NCBI RefSeq assembly: GCF_003660455.1
Contig: NZ_QZVR01000015.1
Coordinates: 1-64,000 of the forward strand
Origin: Nocardioides ferulae
GTDB taxonomy: Bacteria > Actinomycetota > Actinomycetes > Propionibacteriales > Nocardioidaceae
Reading direction: 5' to 3'
DNA length: 64,000 nucleotides
In this document: piece after piece, positions 8,408 through 17,695 of the stretch
How the letters are laid out: every line of letters starts with the position of its first letter
Position numbering within the stretch: position 1 is the first letter of the stretch
Translations under genes and position numbers: made by a program
The notes under the pieces: generated by a model
Told to the model about the DNA's origin: nothing
The model's database searches: none
The model's input: only the letters and a program-made list of their open reading frames with translations

Positions 8408-10556
8408 TCAGCGCCCGAGCAGCACCGGCACCCGGGTCACCGTGCCGGTGGCACCGCGCCAGACCACCCAGCCGTCGTCGACCGGGCGCACGGTCGCGGT
8501 GTCGTCCACGCGGATGGTGTAGTTCGCGCTCTCGCCAGGGCCGAGTCGGACGGCGGCCGGGGTGACGGTGACCGTGTGGTGGGCGAAGCCCCTGACGTCG
8601 ACGGAGAAGTAGCGGGCCCGCGGCAGGGTGTTCGTGACCGTGCGTCGGGCCCTCGGTGGTGCCGGGGCGCAGCAGGACCGAGGGGGTGTTGAGCCGCACC
8701 CGGCCACCTTCGAGCCAGGCGCGGTAGTCGCCGGCGTCCAGCTCGTGCACCAGACCGGGGCGGTTGGCGCGGGCTGCGTTCACGCTGCCCGCACCGGAGC
8801 GCAGCACGGAGGTGGCCCGGACCCGGCCGGCGGAGCCGACCAGCGCCGAGCGGACGGTGGTGGCCGGCCAGTCGGGGTGCCGGGAGCGGATCAGGGCGGC
8901 GGCGCCGGCCACCCGGGCGGCCGCCGCGGAGGTGCCGGTGAGGACGTCCCAGCGGTCGGCGCGGACCCGGGCCGGCACCGCCGCGACCACGCCGACGCCA
9001 CCTGCGACCAGGTCGGGCTTCACCACGCTGGCGGCCGGGTCGCCGCCACTGGACCAGGGCGCCACCCCGGGCACGCTGCGCTGCCGGCCGGCGGGCTCCA
9101 CCCGCACCCGGCCCGCGGGGTGCTCGGCCAGCCAGCTGCGCAGGCGCTCGGCCCCGGACCGGTCGAGATGCACGGTCGGGACGCTGTGGAAGTCGGGGTA
9201 GGTGGAGCCGGGCCCGACATTGGCGAGCACCATGCCCACGCCGTCGGCGCGGTGCACGGCGGCCGACTTGTCCACCCGCCCGACCTGGCCGCGCTCGCAG
9301 AGGACGACGGCCCCGGCGACCCGGGCGGCGTCGAGCGAGCCGGGGGCGCAGATCCGGGCGTCGTCTCTCTGGGCGCCGGGGGCGGGCGCGTCGGCACCCA
9401 CCACCAGGCGCGCCGGGCCGACCGCGGCGCGGGCGGCGCTGGCTCCGGTCAGGGTCAGGCCGGGGGCGGTCACCCGGCCCAGCCGGCGGGCCCGGGTCGC
9501 GGCGCCCACCGTGGTCACCCACGGGCTCGGGTGGCCGGCGAAACGGCGGGCTCCGGCGTTGCCGGCGGCGGCGACCACGACGACGTCGGACTCGGCCGCG
9601 CCGAGCAGGGCGCGCTGGAGCGTGTCGAGCTCGCCGGAGGCGGAGACCGCGAGGGTCAGCACGTCGACGCCGTCGGCGACCGCGTCGTCGACGGCGCTGA
9701 CCAGGTCGGCCGTGGAGCAGCCGTCGTCGGCGGGGTCGGGCGCGGTCCAGCAGGCCTTGTAGGCGGCGACCCGGGCCTGCGGGGCGGTGCCGGAGAACCG
9801 GCCGTAGCGCCGCCCGGCGACCCGCACGGTCAGACCGGGGTTGCCGGCGGCCAGTGAGGCCACCTGGGTGCCGTGGCCGTGGTCGTCGCGGACGGAGAGC
9901 GCGTCGGTGCTGCGGACCCGCTCCTCGCCGAACCCGGCGGCGTACCACCGGGCGGAGACCAGCTTCGCGTCGCAGCTGCTGGTGCTGAACTGCTCCCCGG
10001 GCTGGCAGTCGCCGTCGAAGTCGGCCGGTCGGCGTCCCAGGCCCGGCGCGTCGCTGAACAGTGGACTGTCGGGGTCGATGCCGGTGTCGACGACCCCGAC
10101 CACGACCCCGGCGCCACCGCGGGTGCGCGCCCGGGGCTGGGGCTGGGTGGCCACCCGCTCGGCGGCGGCGAGCCGGTGCACGCGGTCGCGCTCGACCAGC
10201 GCCACGCCGGGCTGCGCGGCCAGCTCGTCGGCCTGGCGCGCGGTCAGCCGGACGGCGACACCGTTGAGCGCCGTGGTCCACCGGTAGACCGGGGCCGGGG
10301 CGCCGACCGCGGCGAGGGCGTTCGTCTGCTGCTGATGGGCGCGGAAGCGGGCCAGCGGTCCGGGCAGCCGGTCGTCGTCCGCGGCGCCGGGACCGACCAG
10401 CGTGACCAGATAGAGGTGGGTGGGTCCCGCCTTGGCAGCCGGGGCGGGAGAGGCGGGGGCGGCGGCGGACGGGGCTGCGGCGGGCGTCAGCATGGCCGCG
10501 GCCGCGAGCAGCGCCACGGCCGGCCGCGCCAGCGTCGGTCCCAGCTTGCCTGCCAT
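8408..10556 (-). pseudogene. Secreted subtilisin-like (S8) serine protease, frameshifted near the 3' end
   Basis: It encodes a signal peptide (hydrophobic run in residues about 8-35, Ala-rich), an I9-type propeptide (to about residue 140), then a peptidase S8 domain with Asp (VVDTGIDPD, near 157), His (DHGHGTQVASL, near 223) and Ser (GTSAAAARVAG, near 541) plus an inserted PA-type domain. After LLRPGTTEG (about 8655-8665) the frame is lost. The natural continuation RTVTNTLPRARYFSVDVRGF, a beta-sandwich tail, is read in another frame down to TGA 8408-8410. The total length is one base over a multiple of three. Without the shift the product would be about 715 residues. This could be a real pseudogene or a sequencing error. 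The start is ATG 10554-10556 with GGAG six bases upstream. Confidence 0.8.
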
Positions 10557-10693
10557 GTCGACTCCACACTCCTCTCGGCGCGTCCGGTCCCCCGCCGCCA
10601 GCGGAGGGGACCGTCCATTGTGCCCCACCCGTCTCCGCAGTGACAGGCGTTCGTGCAGCGGCATCTGGTTGGCGACCCCCGGCAGCCCGGGCC

Positions 10694-10699
10694 TAGGCT
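10694..10699 (+). promoter_or_regulatory. Possible -10 element for the cold-shock gene
   Basis: TAGGCT lies 53 bases before the GTG start. A weak -35 (TTGGCG at 10669) would be 19 bases away, so this is tentative. Confidence 0.3.
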
Positions 10700-10752
10700 T
10701 GGGCGGCGCAGAGCAGCTGCGCGGTCCAACGCACTCGTAGGAGAGATCAGCC

Positions 10753-11148
10753 GTGCCCACTGGCAAGGTCAAGTGGTTCGACGCCGAGAAGGGCTTCGGC
10801 TTCCTCTCGCAGCCCGACGGTCCCGACGTCTACGTGCGGTCCGAGGCGCTCCCCGAGGGCGTGACCACGCTCAAGGCCGGCACCCGGGTGGAGTTCGGCA
10901 TCGCCCAGGGACGGCGCGGCGACCAGGCCCTGCAGGTGCGCGTCCTCGACGCCCCGCCGAAGGTCGCGCGGGCGCAGTCGCACGCCCGTCGCAAGCGCCC
11001 CGAGGAGATGGTCCCGATCGTCGAGGACCTGATCCGGATGCTCGACGGCGTCGGCGAGAGCTACCGGCGCGGTCACCACCCCGATGGCCGCACCGCCGCC
11101 CCGGTGGCGAAGGTGCTGCGGGCGCTCGCCGACGAGCTCGAACTCTGA
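10753..11148 (+). CDS. Cold-shock domain protein with C-terminal extension
   Basis: A 131-residue protein. Residues 1-66 are a cold-shock domain: GKVKWFDAEKGFGFLSQ contains the RNP-1 motif, and DVYVRSEAL occupies the RNP-2 position, where the more common form is VFVHxSAI. It would bind single-stranded RNA or DNA and act as an RNA chaperone. A 60-residue C-terminal tail (basic, then helical, ending LRALADELEL) makes it about twice the length of CspA. Such long forms are usual in actinobacteria. The GTG start has an AGGAGAG ribosome binding site. It is monocistronic and convergent with the MFS gene. Confidence 0.92.
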   Translation: MPTGKVKWFDAEKGFGFLSQPDGPDVYVRSEALPEGVTTLKAGTRVEFGIAQGRRGDQALQVRVLDAPPKVARAQSHARRKRPEEMVPIVEDLIRMLDGVGESYRRGHHPDGRTAAPVAKVLRALADELEL

Positions 11149-11154
11149 CCGGGC

Positions 11155-12573
11155 CTACCTGACGCCCTCGGCGACGCCGTGCGCGGTGCCGTCGGAGGCG
11201 ACGGGCCGGGCCCGGGCCGCGTTGCGCGGGCCGTTGGCGAGCACGAACACGGTCCAGGCGGCCAGGGCGGCCGCGGCCACGCCGAGACCGAGGCGCGGTG
11301 GGTCCAGGGGCAGCGCGATGCCGACGAACCCGCCGGCCACCCAGGCCAGCTGGAGCAGGGTGTCGCTGCGCGCGAAGGCACTGGTCTGCACGCGCTCGTG
11401 CACGTGGCGCTGGATCGTCGAGTCCAGCGAGACCTTGGCGAGGTACTGCGCCAGGCCCGCGGTCAGGCCCAGCAGCGCCGCGGTCAGCACGCCGTAGAAC
11501 AGCGCGGCGACCAGCGCCATCGAGGCCGCGGCGACGAGCGTGACCACCACGGTGACGGCGGGGTTGATCTTCTTCACCAGCGACGCGGTGACGATGCCCA
11601 GGGTGTTGCCCAGGCCGGCGGCGCCGATGACGAGCGCCAGCAGCCACTCGGTGCTCCAGCCGCCGATCGGGTTCTCCCGGAGCAGGAAGGCCATGAACAT
11701 CGTGAGGAACCCCGAGAGCCAGCGCGGACCGCAGTTGGCGCGCAGCGCGAACGCGACCGGCCCCGGGATGCGCACCTTCCGCCGCCCCTTGCGGCCGGTG
11801 CTCGCGCCGCCCAGGAAGACCATCTCCTCCTCGCCGGCGCTGGAGTCGACCTGGGCGGGCAGCCGGATCGCGGCGATGGTGGCGATCACGAACAGCACGA
11901 AGGCGTAGCGCAGCGCCCACTCGGAGCCGACGGTGGCCGCGAGGCCCGCGATCGGCGCGGACACGACGGTCCCGACCACGCCCGACAGCGACACCCGGCC
12001 GTTCGCCTTGACCAGCGTGAACTCCTCGGGCAGCAGCCGGGGCACGGCCGCGGCCCGGGTGACTCCGTAGGCCTTCGAGGCGACCAGCACCCCCAGCGCC
12101 GCCGGGAACAGCCACACCGACTCGGTGGCCACCGCCCCGGCCAGCACCCAGCAGAGGAAGGCGCGCACCGCCATCGTGGTGCCGATGGCCCACCGCCGGC
12201 CGTGGCTGAACCGGTCGAGGAACGGACCGATCAGCGGCGCGACGATCGCGAACGGGAGCATGGTCAGGCCGAGGAACAGCGCGACCTGGCCCCGGGCCTC
12301 GCCGGTCGGCACCTGGAAGAACAGGGTGCCGGCCAGGGAGATCGCCACCGCGGCGTCGCCGGCGGTGTTGAACGCGTGCATCTCGAGCAGGCGGTTCAGC
12401 CCGGACTTGCCGGCGCCCTGGGCGCTGGCGGCGCGGCGCGCCTGCTGGACGGTGTAGCGGCCGGCCCGTCCGGTGGCCCGCGCGGCCCCGCGCACGCCCC
12501 GCGCGGTGGCCCGCGCCGACGTGCCGAGGCCCCGGCCGGGGGAGTCCGGTCGCGGATCGCTCATGGGCACCAT
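11155..12573 (-). CDS. MFS transporter
   Basis: About 472 residues. A basic, Ala/Arg-rich cytoplasmic N-terminus of some 60 residues is followed by about 12 transmembrane helices, with a hydrophilic central loop (SSAGEEEMVF to RRKVRIPG) between the two six-helix halves. The first half has the short-loop pattern FLDRFSHGRRWAIG, equivalent to MFS motif A. The substrate cannot be told from sequence. Two starts are possible: ATG 12571-12573, with AAGGGGG close by, or ATG 12562-12564 (MSDPRPDS). The TAG stop lies 6 bases from the convergent cold-shock gene. Confidence 0.85.
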   Translation of the reverse strand: MVPMSDPRPDSPGRGLGTSARATARGVRGAARATGRAGRYTVQQARRAASAQGAGKSGLNRLLEMHAFNTAGDAAVAISLAGTLFFQVPTGEARGQVALFLGLTMLPFAIVAPLIGPFLDRFSHGRRWAIGTTMAVRAFLCWVLAGAVATESVWLFPAALGVLVASKAYGVTRAAAVPRLLPEEFTLVKANGRVSLSGVVGTVVSAPIAGLAATVGSEWALRYAFVLFVIATIAAIRLPAQVDSSAGEEEMVFLGGASTGRKGRRKVRIPGPVAFALRANCGPRWLSGFLTMFMAFLLRENPIGGWSTEWLLALVIGAAGLGNTLGIVTASLVKKINPAVTVVVTLVAAASMALVAALFYGVLTAALLGLTAGLAQYLAKVSLDSTIQRHVHERVQTSAFARSDTLLQLAWVAGGFVGIALPLDPPRLGLGVAAAALAAWTVFVLANGPRNAARARPVASDGTAHGVAEGVR

Positions 12574-12643
12574 CCTGCCCCCTTCCGGGGGGTCGGAGGT
12601 CACCAGGACACGGCCCGGCCTGACAGGGATGCCCGCCATGGGT

Positions 12644-12649
12644 CATGAT
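12644..12649 (+). promoter_or_regulatory. Possible -10 element for a leaderless DUF3027 transcript
   Basis: CATGAT ends 7 bases before GTG 12657. It is weaker than the other leaderless candidates, because the first base is C. Confidence 0.3.
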
Positions 12650-12656
12650 TTCGCGC

Positions 12657-13436
12657 GTGATGACTCTCGTGCGCCCCAAGCCCGACGCCGCTGCCGTGGC
12701 CGCGGTGGACGCGGCTCGTGCCGCGCTGGTCGAGGAGGTCGACGCCGCCGACGTCGGTGAGCACCTCGGCCACGTGGTCGAGGGCGAGCGCGTCGTCACC
12801 CACCAGTTCGCCTGCACCCGCCCCGGCTACGTCGGGTGGCGCTGGTCGGTGACCGTGGCCCGGGCCCCCCGGCAGAAGCACGTCACGATCGACGAGATGG
12901 TGCTCGTTCCCGGCGACGAGGCCATCGTCGCCCCGCCGTGGGTCCCCTACCGCGAGCGCATCCAGCCCGGCGACCTCTCGCCGGGCGACCTGCTGCCGGT
13001 CGCCGACGACGACCCGCGGCTGGTGCCGACCTACGCATTCGGCGACGACCCGCTCGACCCGGACGAGAAGGCCCAGATCCGCACGGTCGCGAAGGACCTC
13101 GGGCTCGGCCGGGTGCGCACGCTCTCGCCCGAGGGCCGCGAGCTCGCCGCGCAGCGGTGGTACGACGGCGACGCGGGGCCGGGCTCGCCCCTCGCCCAGT
13201 CCGCGCCCGACCAGTGCCACACCTGCGGGTTCCTGACCCGCCTGAACGGGCCGCTCTCGGAGCTGTTCGGCGTCTGCGCCAACGGTGACGCCAACGACGA
13301 CGGACGAGTGGTCTCGTTCGACCACGGCTGCGGGGCGCACTCGGAGGTGCGGCTGGCCAAGCGGCACGAGCCGCAGCCGCTGCCGGAGCCGGTCGTCGAC
13401 ACGATCAGCCTCGACGACCTCGACCCGCTGGGGTGA
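12657..13436 (+). CDS. DUF3027 family protein
   Basis: 259 residues from GTG 12657. ATG 12645 and ATG 12660 are alternative in-frame starts. No membrane segment is seen. The conserved core contains THQFACTRPGYVGWRW and DEMVLVPGDEAIVAPPWVPY, and a C-terminal half has cysteine pairs (CHTCGF, then VCAN and HGCGAHSE) that could bind zinc. The family is widespread in actinobacteria and has no known function. It is divergent from the MFS gene and precedes DUF2530 and the purine permease, a recurrent actinobacterial neighbourhood. Confidence 0.85.
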   Translation: MMTLVRPKPDAAAVAAVDAARAALVEEVDAADVGEHLGHVVEGERVVTHQFACTRPGYVGWRWSVTVARAPRQKHVTIDEMVLVPGDEAIVAPPWVPYRERIQPGDLSPGDLLPVADDDPRLVPTYAFGDDPLDPDEKAQIRTVAKDLGLGRVRTLSPEGRELAAQRWYDGDAGPGSPLAQSAPDQCHTCGFLTRLNGPLSELFGVCANGDANDDGRVVSFDHGCGAHSEVRLAKRHEPQPLPEPVVDTISLDDLDPLG

Positions 13437-13459
13437 CCCCGCTCGGCTGAGCCTCCTGG

Positions 13460-13744
13460 TCAGTGCCGCCGCGCGGCCTCGCGCGCCTTGCGCCGCCGGC
13501 GGCAGTACTCCACGCCGAACGCGCCGAGCCCGAAGCCGGCCAGGCAGGTCCACAGCCACCACAGCCGGCCGTCGTCCTCGAGGCTGCCGTAGAACGGCAG
13601 CAGGGCGACGAAGGCGACCAGCCACAGCAGGGTGCCGACCTCGACGGTGCGCACGCCGTCGACGTCGAGCGGTTCGACGTCGGCGACGAAGAAGGTCCGG
13701 TTGCCGATCTCGTGCCGATCCGGCTGCTCGTCGCGCAACTCCAC
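13460..13744 (-). CDS. DUF2530 family small membrane protein
   Basis: 94 residues with two hydrophobic helices (about 37-53 and 62-80) and a strongly basic C-terminus (CRRRRKAREAARRH), which by the positive-inside rule should be cytoplasmic. The function is unknown. The GTG start at 13742-13744 has TAGCGT six bases upstream and no Shine-Dalgarno site, suggesting a leaderless mRNA. It is divergent from the purine permease gene, with 57 bases between the start codons. Confidence 0.85.
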   Translation of the reverse strand: MELRDEQPDRHEIGNRTFFVADVEPLDVDGVRTVEVGTLLWLVAFVALLPFYGSLEDDGRLWWLWTCLAGFGLGAFGVEYCRRRRKAREAARRH

Positions 13745-13750
13745 ACGGCC

Positions 13751-13756
13751 ACGCTA
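13751..13756 (-). promoter_or_regulatory. -10 element for a leaderless DUF2530 transcript
   Basis: TAGCGT on the minus strand ends 6 bases before the GTG at 13744. Confidence 0.5.
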
Positions 13757-13787
13757 GTGCACCGGCGTCACGGGCGGCGCGGGGCTC

Positions 13788-13793
13788 TATGCT
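13788..13793 (+). promoter_or_regulatory. -10 element for a leaderless purine-permease transcript
   Basis: TATGCT ends 8 bases before the GTG at 13802. No Shine-Dalgarno site lies between them. Confidence 0.5.
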
Positions 13794-13801
13794 GCCGCCC
13801 C

Positions 13802-15265
13802 GTGAGCACCACGAGTCCTGAGTCCTCGGTCGTCGACCGCTTCTTCAAGATCAGCCAGCGCGGCTCCACCGTCGGCCGTGAGGTGCGCGGCGGCATCGTC
13901 ACGTTCTTCACGATGGCCTACATCATCGTGCTGAACCCGCTGATCCTCGGCTACGCGACCGACGCCGACGGGCAGGTCCTCGGCGGCGGCACCGAGCCCG
14001 GGGCGAACATCGCGATGATCGCCGCGGGCACCGCCCTGGTCGCCGGCGTGATGACGATCCTGATGGGGGTGGTCGCCAACTTCCCGCTGGCGCTGGCCAC
14101 GGGGCTGGGCCTGAACGCGTTCGTGGCGTTCTCGATCGCCTCGCAGATGACCTGGGCCGACGCGATGGGCCTGGTCGTGATCGAGGGACTGGTCATCCTG
14201 GTGCTGGTGCTGACCGGCTTCCGGGAGGCGGTCTTCCACGCGGTGCCGGCGCAGCTGAAGATCGCGATCTCGGTGGGCATCGGCCTGTTCATCGCGCTGA
14301 TCGGGTTCGTCGACGCCGGCTTCGTGCGCCGCGTCCCCGACGCGGCGAACTCGACCGTGCCGGTCCAGCTGGGTCTCGGTGGACAGCTCGAGGGCTGGCC
14401 GGTGGTGGTCTTCGCGCTCGGACTGGTGCTGGTGATCACGCTGTGGGTGCGCGGGGTGCGCGGCGCGATCCTGCTCTCGATCGTGCTCACCACGGTCGTG
14501 GCGGTGGTCGTCGAGGCGCTGCTCGACCTGGGCCGTGCGGGCGCCGAGAACCCGACCGGCTGGGGCCTGACGGTCCCGGCCTGGCCCGACGACCTGTTCG
14601 CGATGCCCGACTTCGGCACGGTCGGCGAGTTCTCGCTGCTCGGCTCGTTCTCCTCCGCCGGCATCGTCACCGCGATGCTCCTGGTCTTCACGCTCATGCT
14701 GGCCGACTTCTTCGACACGATGGGCACGATGACCGCGATCGGCGCCGAGGCGGACCTGCTCGACGAGGAGGGGGCGCCGCCGAGCACCCGGCGGATCCTG
14801 GTCGTCGACTCGATCGCGGCGGCCGCGGGCGGCGCGGCCGGCGTCTCGTCGAACACCTCCTACATCGAGTCCGCGTCGGGTGTGGGGGAGGGGGCCCGCA
14901 CCGGCCTCGCGTCGGTGGTGACCGGCGTGCTGTTCCTGTGCTCGATGGTGGCCGCGCCGCTGGTCGGGATGATCCCCTCCGAGGCCGCGGTTCCGGCGCT
15001 GGTGCTGGTCGGCTTCTTGATGATGCAGCAGGTCCGCGGCATCGAGTGGGCCGACGCCGAGATCGCCATCCCGGCGTTCCTCACGATCGTGCTGATGCCG
15101 TTCACCTATTCGATCTCGGTCGGGATCGGCGCCGGCTTCCTCGCGTTCGTGCTGATCAAGGTGGTCCGCGGCAAGGCCCCCGAGGTGCACCCGCTGCTGT
15201 GGCTGATCGCGGCGCTGTTCCTGGTCTACTTCGGGATCGACCCGATCACCGACGCGCTCAGCTGA
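13802..15265 (+). CDS. NCS2 family nucleobase permease (AzgA-like)
   Basis: 487 residues with about 12-14 hydrophobic segments. The N-terminal stretch FTMAYIIVLNP and the later LMLADFFDTMGTMTAIGAEADLLDEEG are hallmarks of the AzgA branch of the NCS2 (uracil/xanthine) family, which imports adenine, hypoxanthine and guanine by proton symport. SNTSYIESASGVGEGARTGL is the matching conserved C-terminal motif. The frame is open upstream, but GTG 13802 gives the expected N-terminus (VSTTSPESSVVDRFFKISQRGS) and is preceded by a -10 hexamer. It appears monocistronic. Confidence 0.92.
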   Translation: MSTTSPESSVVDRFFKISQRGSTVGREVRGGIVTFFTMAYIIVLNPLILGYATDADGQVLGGGTEPGANIAMIAAGTALVAGVMTILMGVVANFPLALATGLGLNAFVAFSIASQMTWADAMGLVVIEGLVILVLVLTGFREAVFHAVPAQLKIAISVGIGLFIALIGFVDAGFVRRVPDAANSTVPVQLGLGGQLEGWPVVVFALGLVLVITLWVRGVRGAILLSIVLTTVVAVVVEALLDLGRAGAENPTGWGLTVPAWPDDLFAMPDFGTVGEFSLLGSFSSAGIVTAMLLVFTLMLADFFDTMGTMTAIGAEADLLDEEGAPPSTRRILVVDSIAAAAGGAAGVSSNTSYIESASGVGEGARTGLASVVTGVLFLCSMVAAPLVGMIPSEAAVPALVLVGFLMMQQVRGIEWADAEIAIPAFLTIVLMPFTYSISVGIGAGFLAFVLIKVVRGKAPEVHPLLWLIAALFLVYFGIDPITDALS

Positions 15266-15327
15266 GCCGGTCGCCGACGGCCCGGGTGACCATGCTCACC
15301 CGGGCCGTCCGTCATTTGCGGGAATCC

Positions 15328-15353
15328 TTAGCAGAAGTAATGAGTTACGCTAA
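15328..15353 (+). promoter_or_regulatory. Inverted repeat and -10 element upstream of the MarR gene
   Basis: TTAGC at 15328-15332 and GCTAA at 15349-15353 form an inverted repeat with a 16-base spacer in an AT-rich patch. Within it TACGCT (15346-15351) ends 6 bases before the MarR ATG, fitting a leaderless -10. MarR proteins commonly bind inverted repeats over their own promoter, so this may be an autoregulatory operator. Confidence 0.4.
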
Positions 15354-15357
15354 CGAT

Positions 15358-15807
15358 ATGCCTTCCGCCCAGCAGACCGTCCGCAGCGACGCCGGCCTCG
15401 CCTCCGAGCTGCGGCTCGCCGTGATGCGGCTGCGGCGCCGGCTGGCGGTCGAGCGCGACCCCGCCAACGAGCTCAGCATGAACGCGATGGCCGTGCTCGG
15501 GGCGCTGCACCGCAGCGGCGACCTCACCTTGGGAGAGCTGGCCGCCCACGAGCGGGTGCAGCCGCCGAGCATGACGCGCATGGTGAACGCCCTCGAGGAG
15601 GGCGGCTACGTCGCGCGCCGCCCACACGACACCGACGGGCGGCAGGTCGTGGTGGCGCTGTCCGACCTCGGCCGCCGGACCCTGCTGGCCGACCGTGCCC
15701 GCCGCGACGAGTGGCTGGCCTGCCGGCTACGCGGCCTCGCGCCCGACGAGCGCGCCCTGCTCCGCAAGGCCGCCCCGCTGCTCCAACGACTCGCCCAGGA
15801 GGACTGA
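15358..15807 (+). CDS. MarR-family transcriptional regulator
   Basis: 149 residues with a winged-helix DNA-binding core: LTLGELAAHERVQPPSMTRMVNALEEGGYVARR covers the recognition helix, followed by the wing HDTDGRQVVVALSDLG. Members are dimeric repressors that often respond to phenolic or toxic compounds and control adjacent efflux genes. The ATG at 15358 is chosen because the upstream open frame overlaps the intergenic region and the promoter. The stop lies 7 bases before the MFS start, so the two genes form an operon. Confidence 0.9.
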   Translation: MPSAQQTVRSDAGLASELRLAVMRLRRRLAVERDPANELSMNAMAVLGALHRSGDLTLGELAAHERVQPPSMTRMVNALEEGGYVARRPHDTDGRQVVVALSDLGRRTLLADRARRDEWLACRLRGLAPDERALLRKAAPLLQRLAQED

Positions 15808-15814
15808 GAACCAC

Positions 15815-17134
15815 TTGAGCCCCACCTTCCGCTCGCTCGCGAACCCCAACTACCGCAAGTACGTCGCCGGGAGTGCGGTGTCGAACACCGGCACCTGGAT
15901 GCAACGGGTCGCGCAGGACTGGCTGGTGCTCACGCTCCCGGGGGGCAACGGGACCGCGCTCGGCATCACCACCGGGCTGCAGTTCCTGCCGGTGCTGCTG
16001 CTCTCGCCGTACGCCGGGGTGGTCGCCGACCGCTTCCCCAAGCGCCGGCTGCTGCAGCTGACCCAGCTCACCATGGCGCTGGCCTCGTTGGCGCTCGGCG
16101 TGATCGCGGTCACCGGGGCCGCCGAGATCTGGCACGTCTACCTGATCGCGTTCGTGTTCGGGATCGGCGCGGCGTTCGACGGTCCCGCCCGGCAGTCGTT
16201 CGTCTCCGAGATGGTGGAGCCCGACGACCTCACGAACGCGGTGGGCCTGAACTCGGCGACGTTCAACGCGGCCCGGCTGCTCGGGCCGGCGATCGCGGGC
16301 CTGATGATCGGCGCGCTCGGCGGCGGTGCCACCGCCACCGGCTGGGTGATCCTGCTCAACGCCCTGTCCTACGGGGCGGTGATCTGGCAGCTCCAGCGCA
16401 TGGACATCCGGCTGCTGCACTCGCCGGACCCGGTCGCCCGGGTGCCGGGCGCGCTGCGCGAGGGGGTCGCCTACGTGCGCAGCCAGCCACGCATGGTCCT
16501 GGTGCTGATCATGGTCTTCTTCGCCGGCACCTTCGGCATGAACTTCCAGATCACCTCGGCGCTGATGGCCACCGAGGTCTACGGCAAGGGGGCCAGCGAG
16601 TTCGGCCTGCTCGGCTCCGCGCTGGCCGTGGGATCGCTGACGGGGGCGCTGCTGGCGGCCCGGAGGGTGCGCATCCGGCTGCGGCTGCTGGTCGGGGCGG
16701 CGCTCGGGTTCGGTGTCGCCGAGATCGTGGCCGGGGTGCTGCCCAACTACGTCACGTTCGCGGTGTTCGCCCCGGTGATCGGCTTCTTCACGCTGACCCT
16801 GCTCAACTCCGCCAACGCGACCCTGCAGCTCGAGTCCGACCCCGCCTTCCGGGGCCGGGTGATGGCGCTCTACATGACGATCGTGATGGGCGGCACGCCG
16901 ATCGGGTCGCCGATCATCGGCTGGATCGGGGAGAGCCTCGGTGCCCGCTGGACCCTGGTAATCGGTGGCGCGCTGACGATTCTCGGGGCCCTGCTCGCCG
17001 TGGCGGTCTTCACCAGGCTCGACGCGCCCGCCCGAGGGGGCTTGCGGGCCGTTTTGACCCCTGCTAACGGGCCGGGTAGCCTTTTTCCTCGTGTCTGGGA
17101 CAACCAGGCCGTTGCGCGTGCTCGGAAACTGTAG
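15815..17134 (+). CDS. MFS transporter (EntS/DHA3-like exporter)
   Basis: 439 residues, about 12 helices. The start [38 protein letters not shown] is typical of the EntS/MefA-like (DHA3) subfamily of drug or siderophore exporters. [10 protein letters not shown] is MFS motif A. A perfect AGGAGG at 15798-15803 fixes the unusual TTG start at 15815. It is co-transcribed with the MarR regulator, which suggests efflux of the regulator's ligand. The last 27 codons contain a consensus promoter for the str operon. Confidence 0.88.
   Translation: MSPTFRSLANPNYRKYVAGSAVSNTGTWMQRVAQDWLVLTLPGGNGTALGITTGLQFLPVLLLSPYAGVVADRFPKRRLLQLTQLTMALASLALGVIAVTGAAEIWHVYLIAFVFGIGAAFDGPARQSFVSEMVEPDDLTNAVGLNSATFNAARLLGPAIAGLMIGALGGGATATGWVILLNALSYGAVIWQLQRMDIRLLHSPDPVARVPGALREGVAYVRSQPRMVLVLIMVFFAGTFGMNFQITSALMATEVYGKGASEFGLLGSALAVGSLTGALLAARRVRIRLRLLVGAALGFGVAEIVAGVLPNYVTFAVFAPVIGFFTLTLLNSANATLQLESDPAFRGRVMALYMTIVMGGTPIGSPIIGWIGESLGARWTLVIGGALTILGALLAVAVFTRLDAPARGGLRAVLTPANGPGSLFPRVWDNQAVARARKL
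17054..17082 (+). promoter_or_regulatory. Promoter of the str operon
   Basis: TTGACC (17054-17059), a 17-base spacer and TAGCCT (17077-17082) match the housekeeping sigma consensus well. It lies inside the 3' end of the MFS coding sequence, and transcription would begin around 17089, giving a leader of about 230 bases before rpsL. Confidence 0.65.
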
Positions 17135-17319
17135 GCGGATCAGGCCGTCGACACATCCCCACGTCAGCTCCTGCCGAGGACCAGTCTCACGGTGGGCGAC
17201 ACGCCCGACCTCGGGGGCGAGCGGCGCCGGTTGAACCAGCACCGCCCGGACACGCAGCATCACCACCGTGCGCGGCAGATCGCCGAGCACTGAGAGCCAC
17301 GAAGAAGGGGAACCGCCCG

Positions 17320-17694
17320 GTGCCCACCATCCAGCAGTTGGTCCGCAAGGGCCGCCAGGACAAGGTGTCGAAGAACAAGACGCCTGCCCTCAAGGGTTCG
17401 CCCCAGCGACGCGGTGTGTGCACCCGCGTCTACACCACGACCCCCAAGAAGCCGAACTCCGCCCTGCGCAAGGTCGCCCGTGTGCGCCTCTCCAGCGGCG
17501 TCGAGGTCACGGCCTACATCCCGGGCGTCGGCCACAACCTCCAGGAGCACTCGATCGTGCTCGTGCGCGGTGGCCGGGTCAAGGACCTCCCCGGTGTCCG
17601 CTACAAGATCATCCGCGGCACGCTCGACACCCAGGGCGTGAAGAACCGCAAGCAGGCTCGCAGCCGCTACGGAGCCAAGAAGGAGAAGAGCTGA
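17320..17694 (+). CDS. rpsL: 30S ribosomal protein S12
   Basis: 124 residues, full length. S12 sits at the decoding centre and controls accuracy. [13 protein letters not shown] carries Lys43, and GRVKDLPG carries Lys88 next to Asp89. Both lysines are wild type, so the sequence predicts streptomycin sensitivity at this locus. The start is GTG after an AAGGGG site. It is the first gene of the str operon, and its stop is one base before the rpsG start. Confidence 0.98.
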   Translation: MPTIQQLVRKGRQDKVSKNKTPALKGSPQRRGVCTRVYTTTPKKPNSALRKVARVRLSSGVEVTAYIPGVGHNLQEHSIVLVRGGRVKDLPGVRYKIIRGTLDTQGVKNRKQARSRYGAKKEKS

Positions 17695-17695
17695 T

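Noticed and set aside
8106..10772. Protease reading frame extended to 888 codons
   Set aside because: Beyond about 8650 the translation becomes Arg/Pro/Gly low complexity and runs into the RDD-FHA gene. The good tail is in another frame, so a frameshift is the better explanation.
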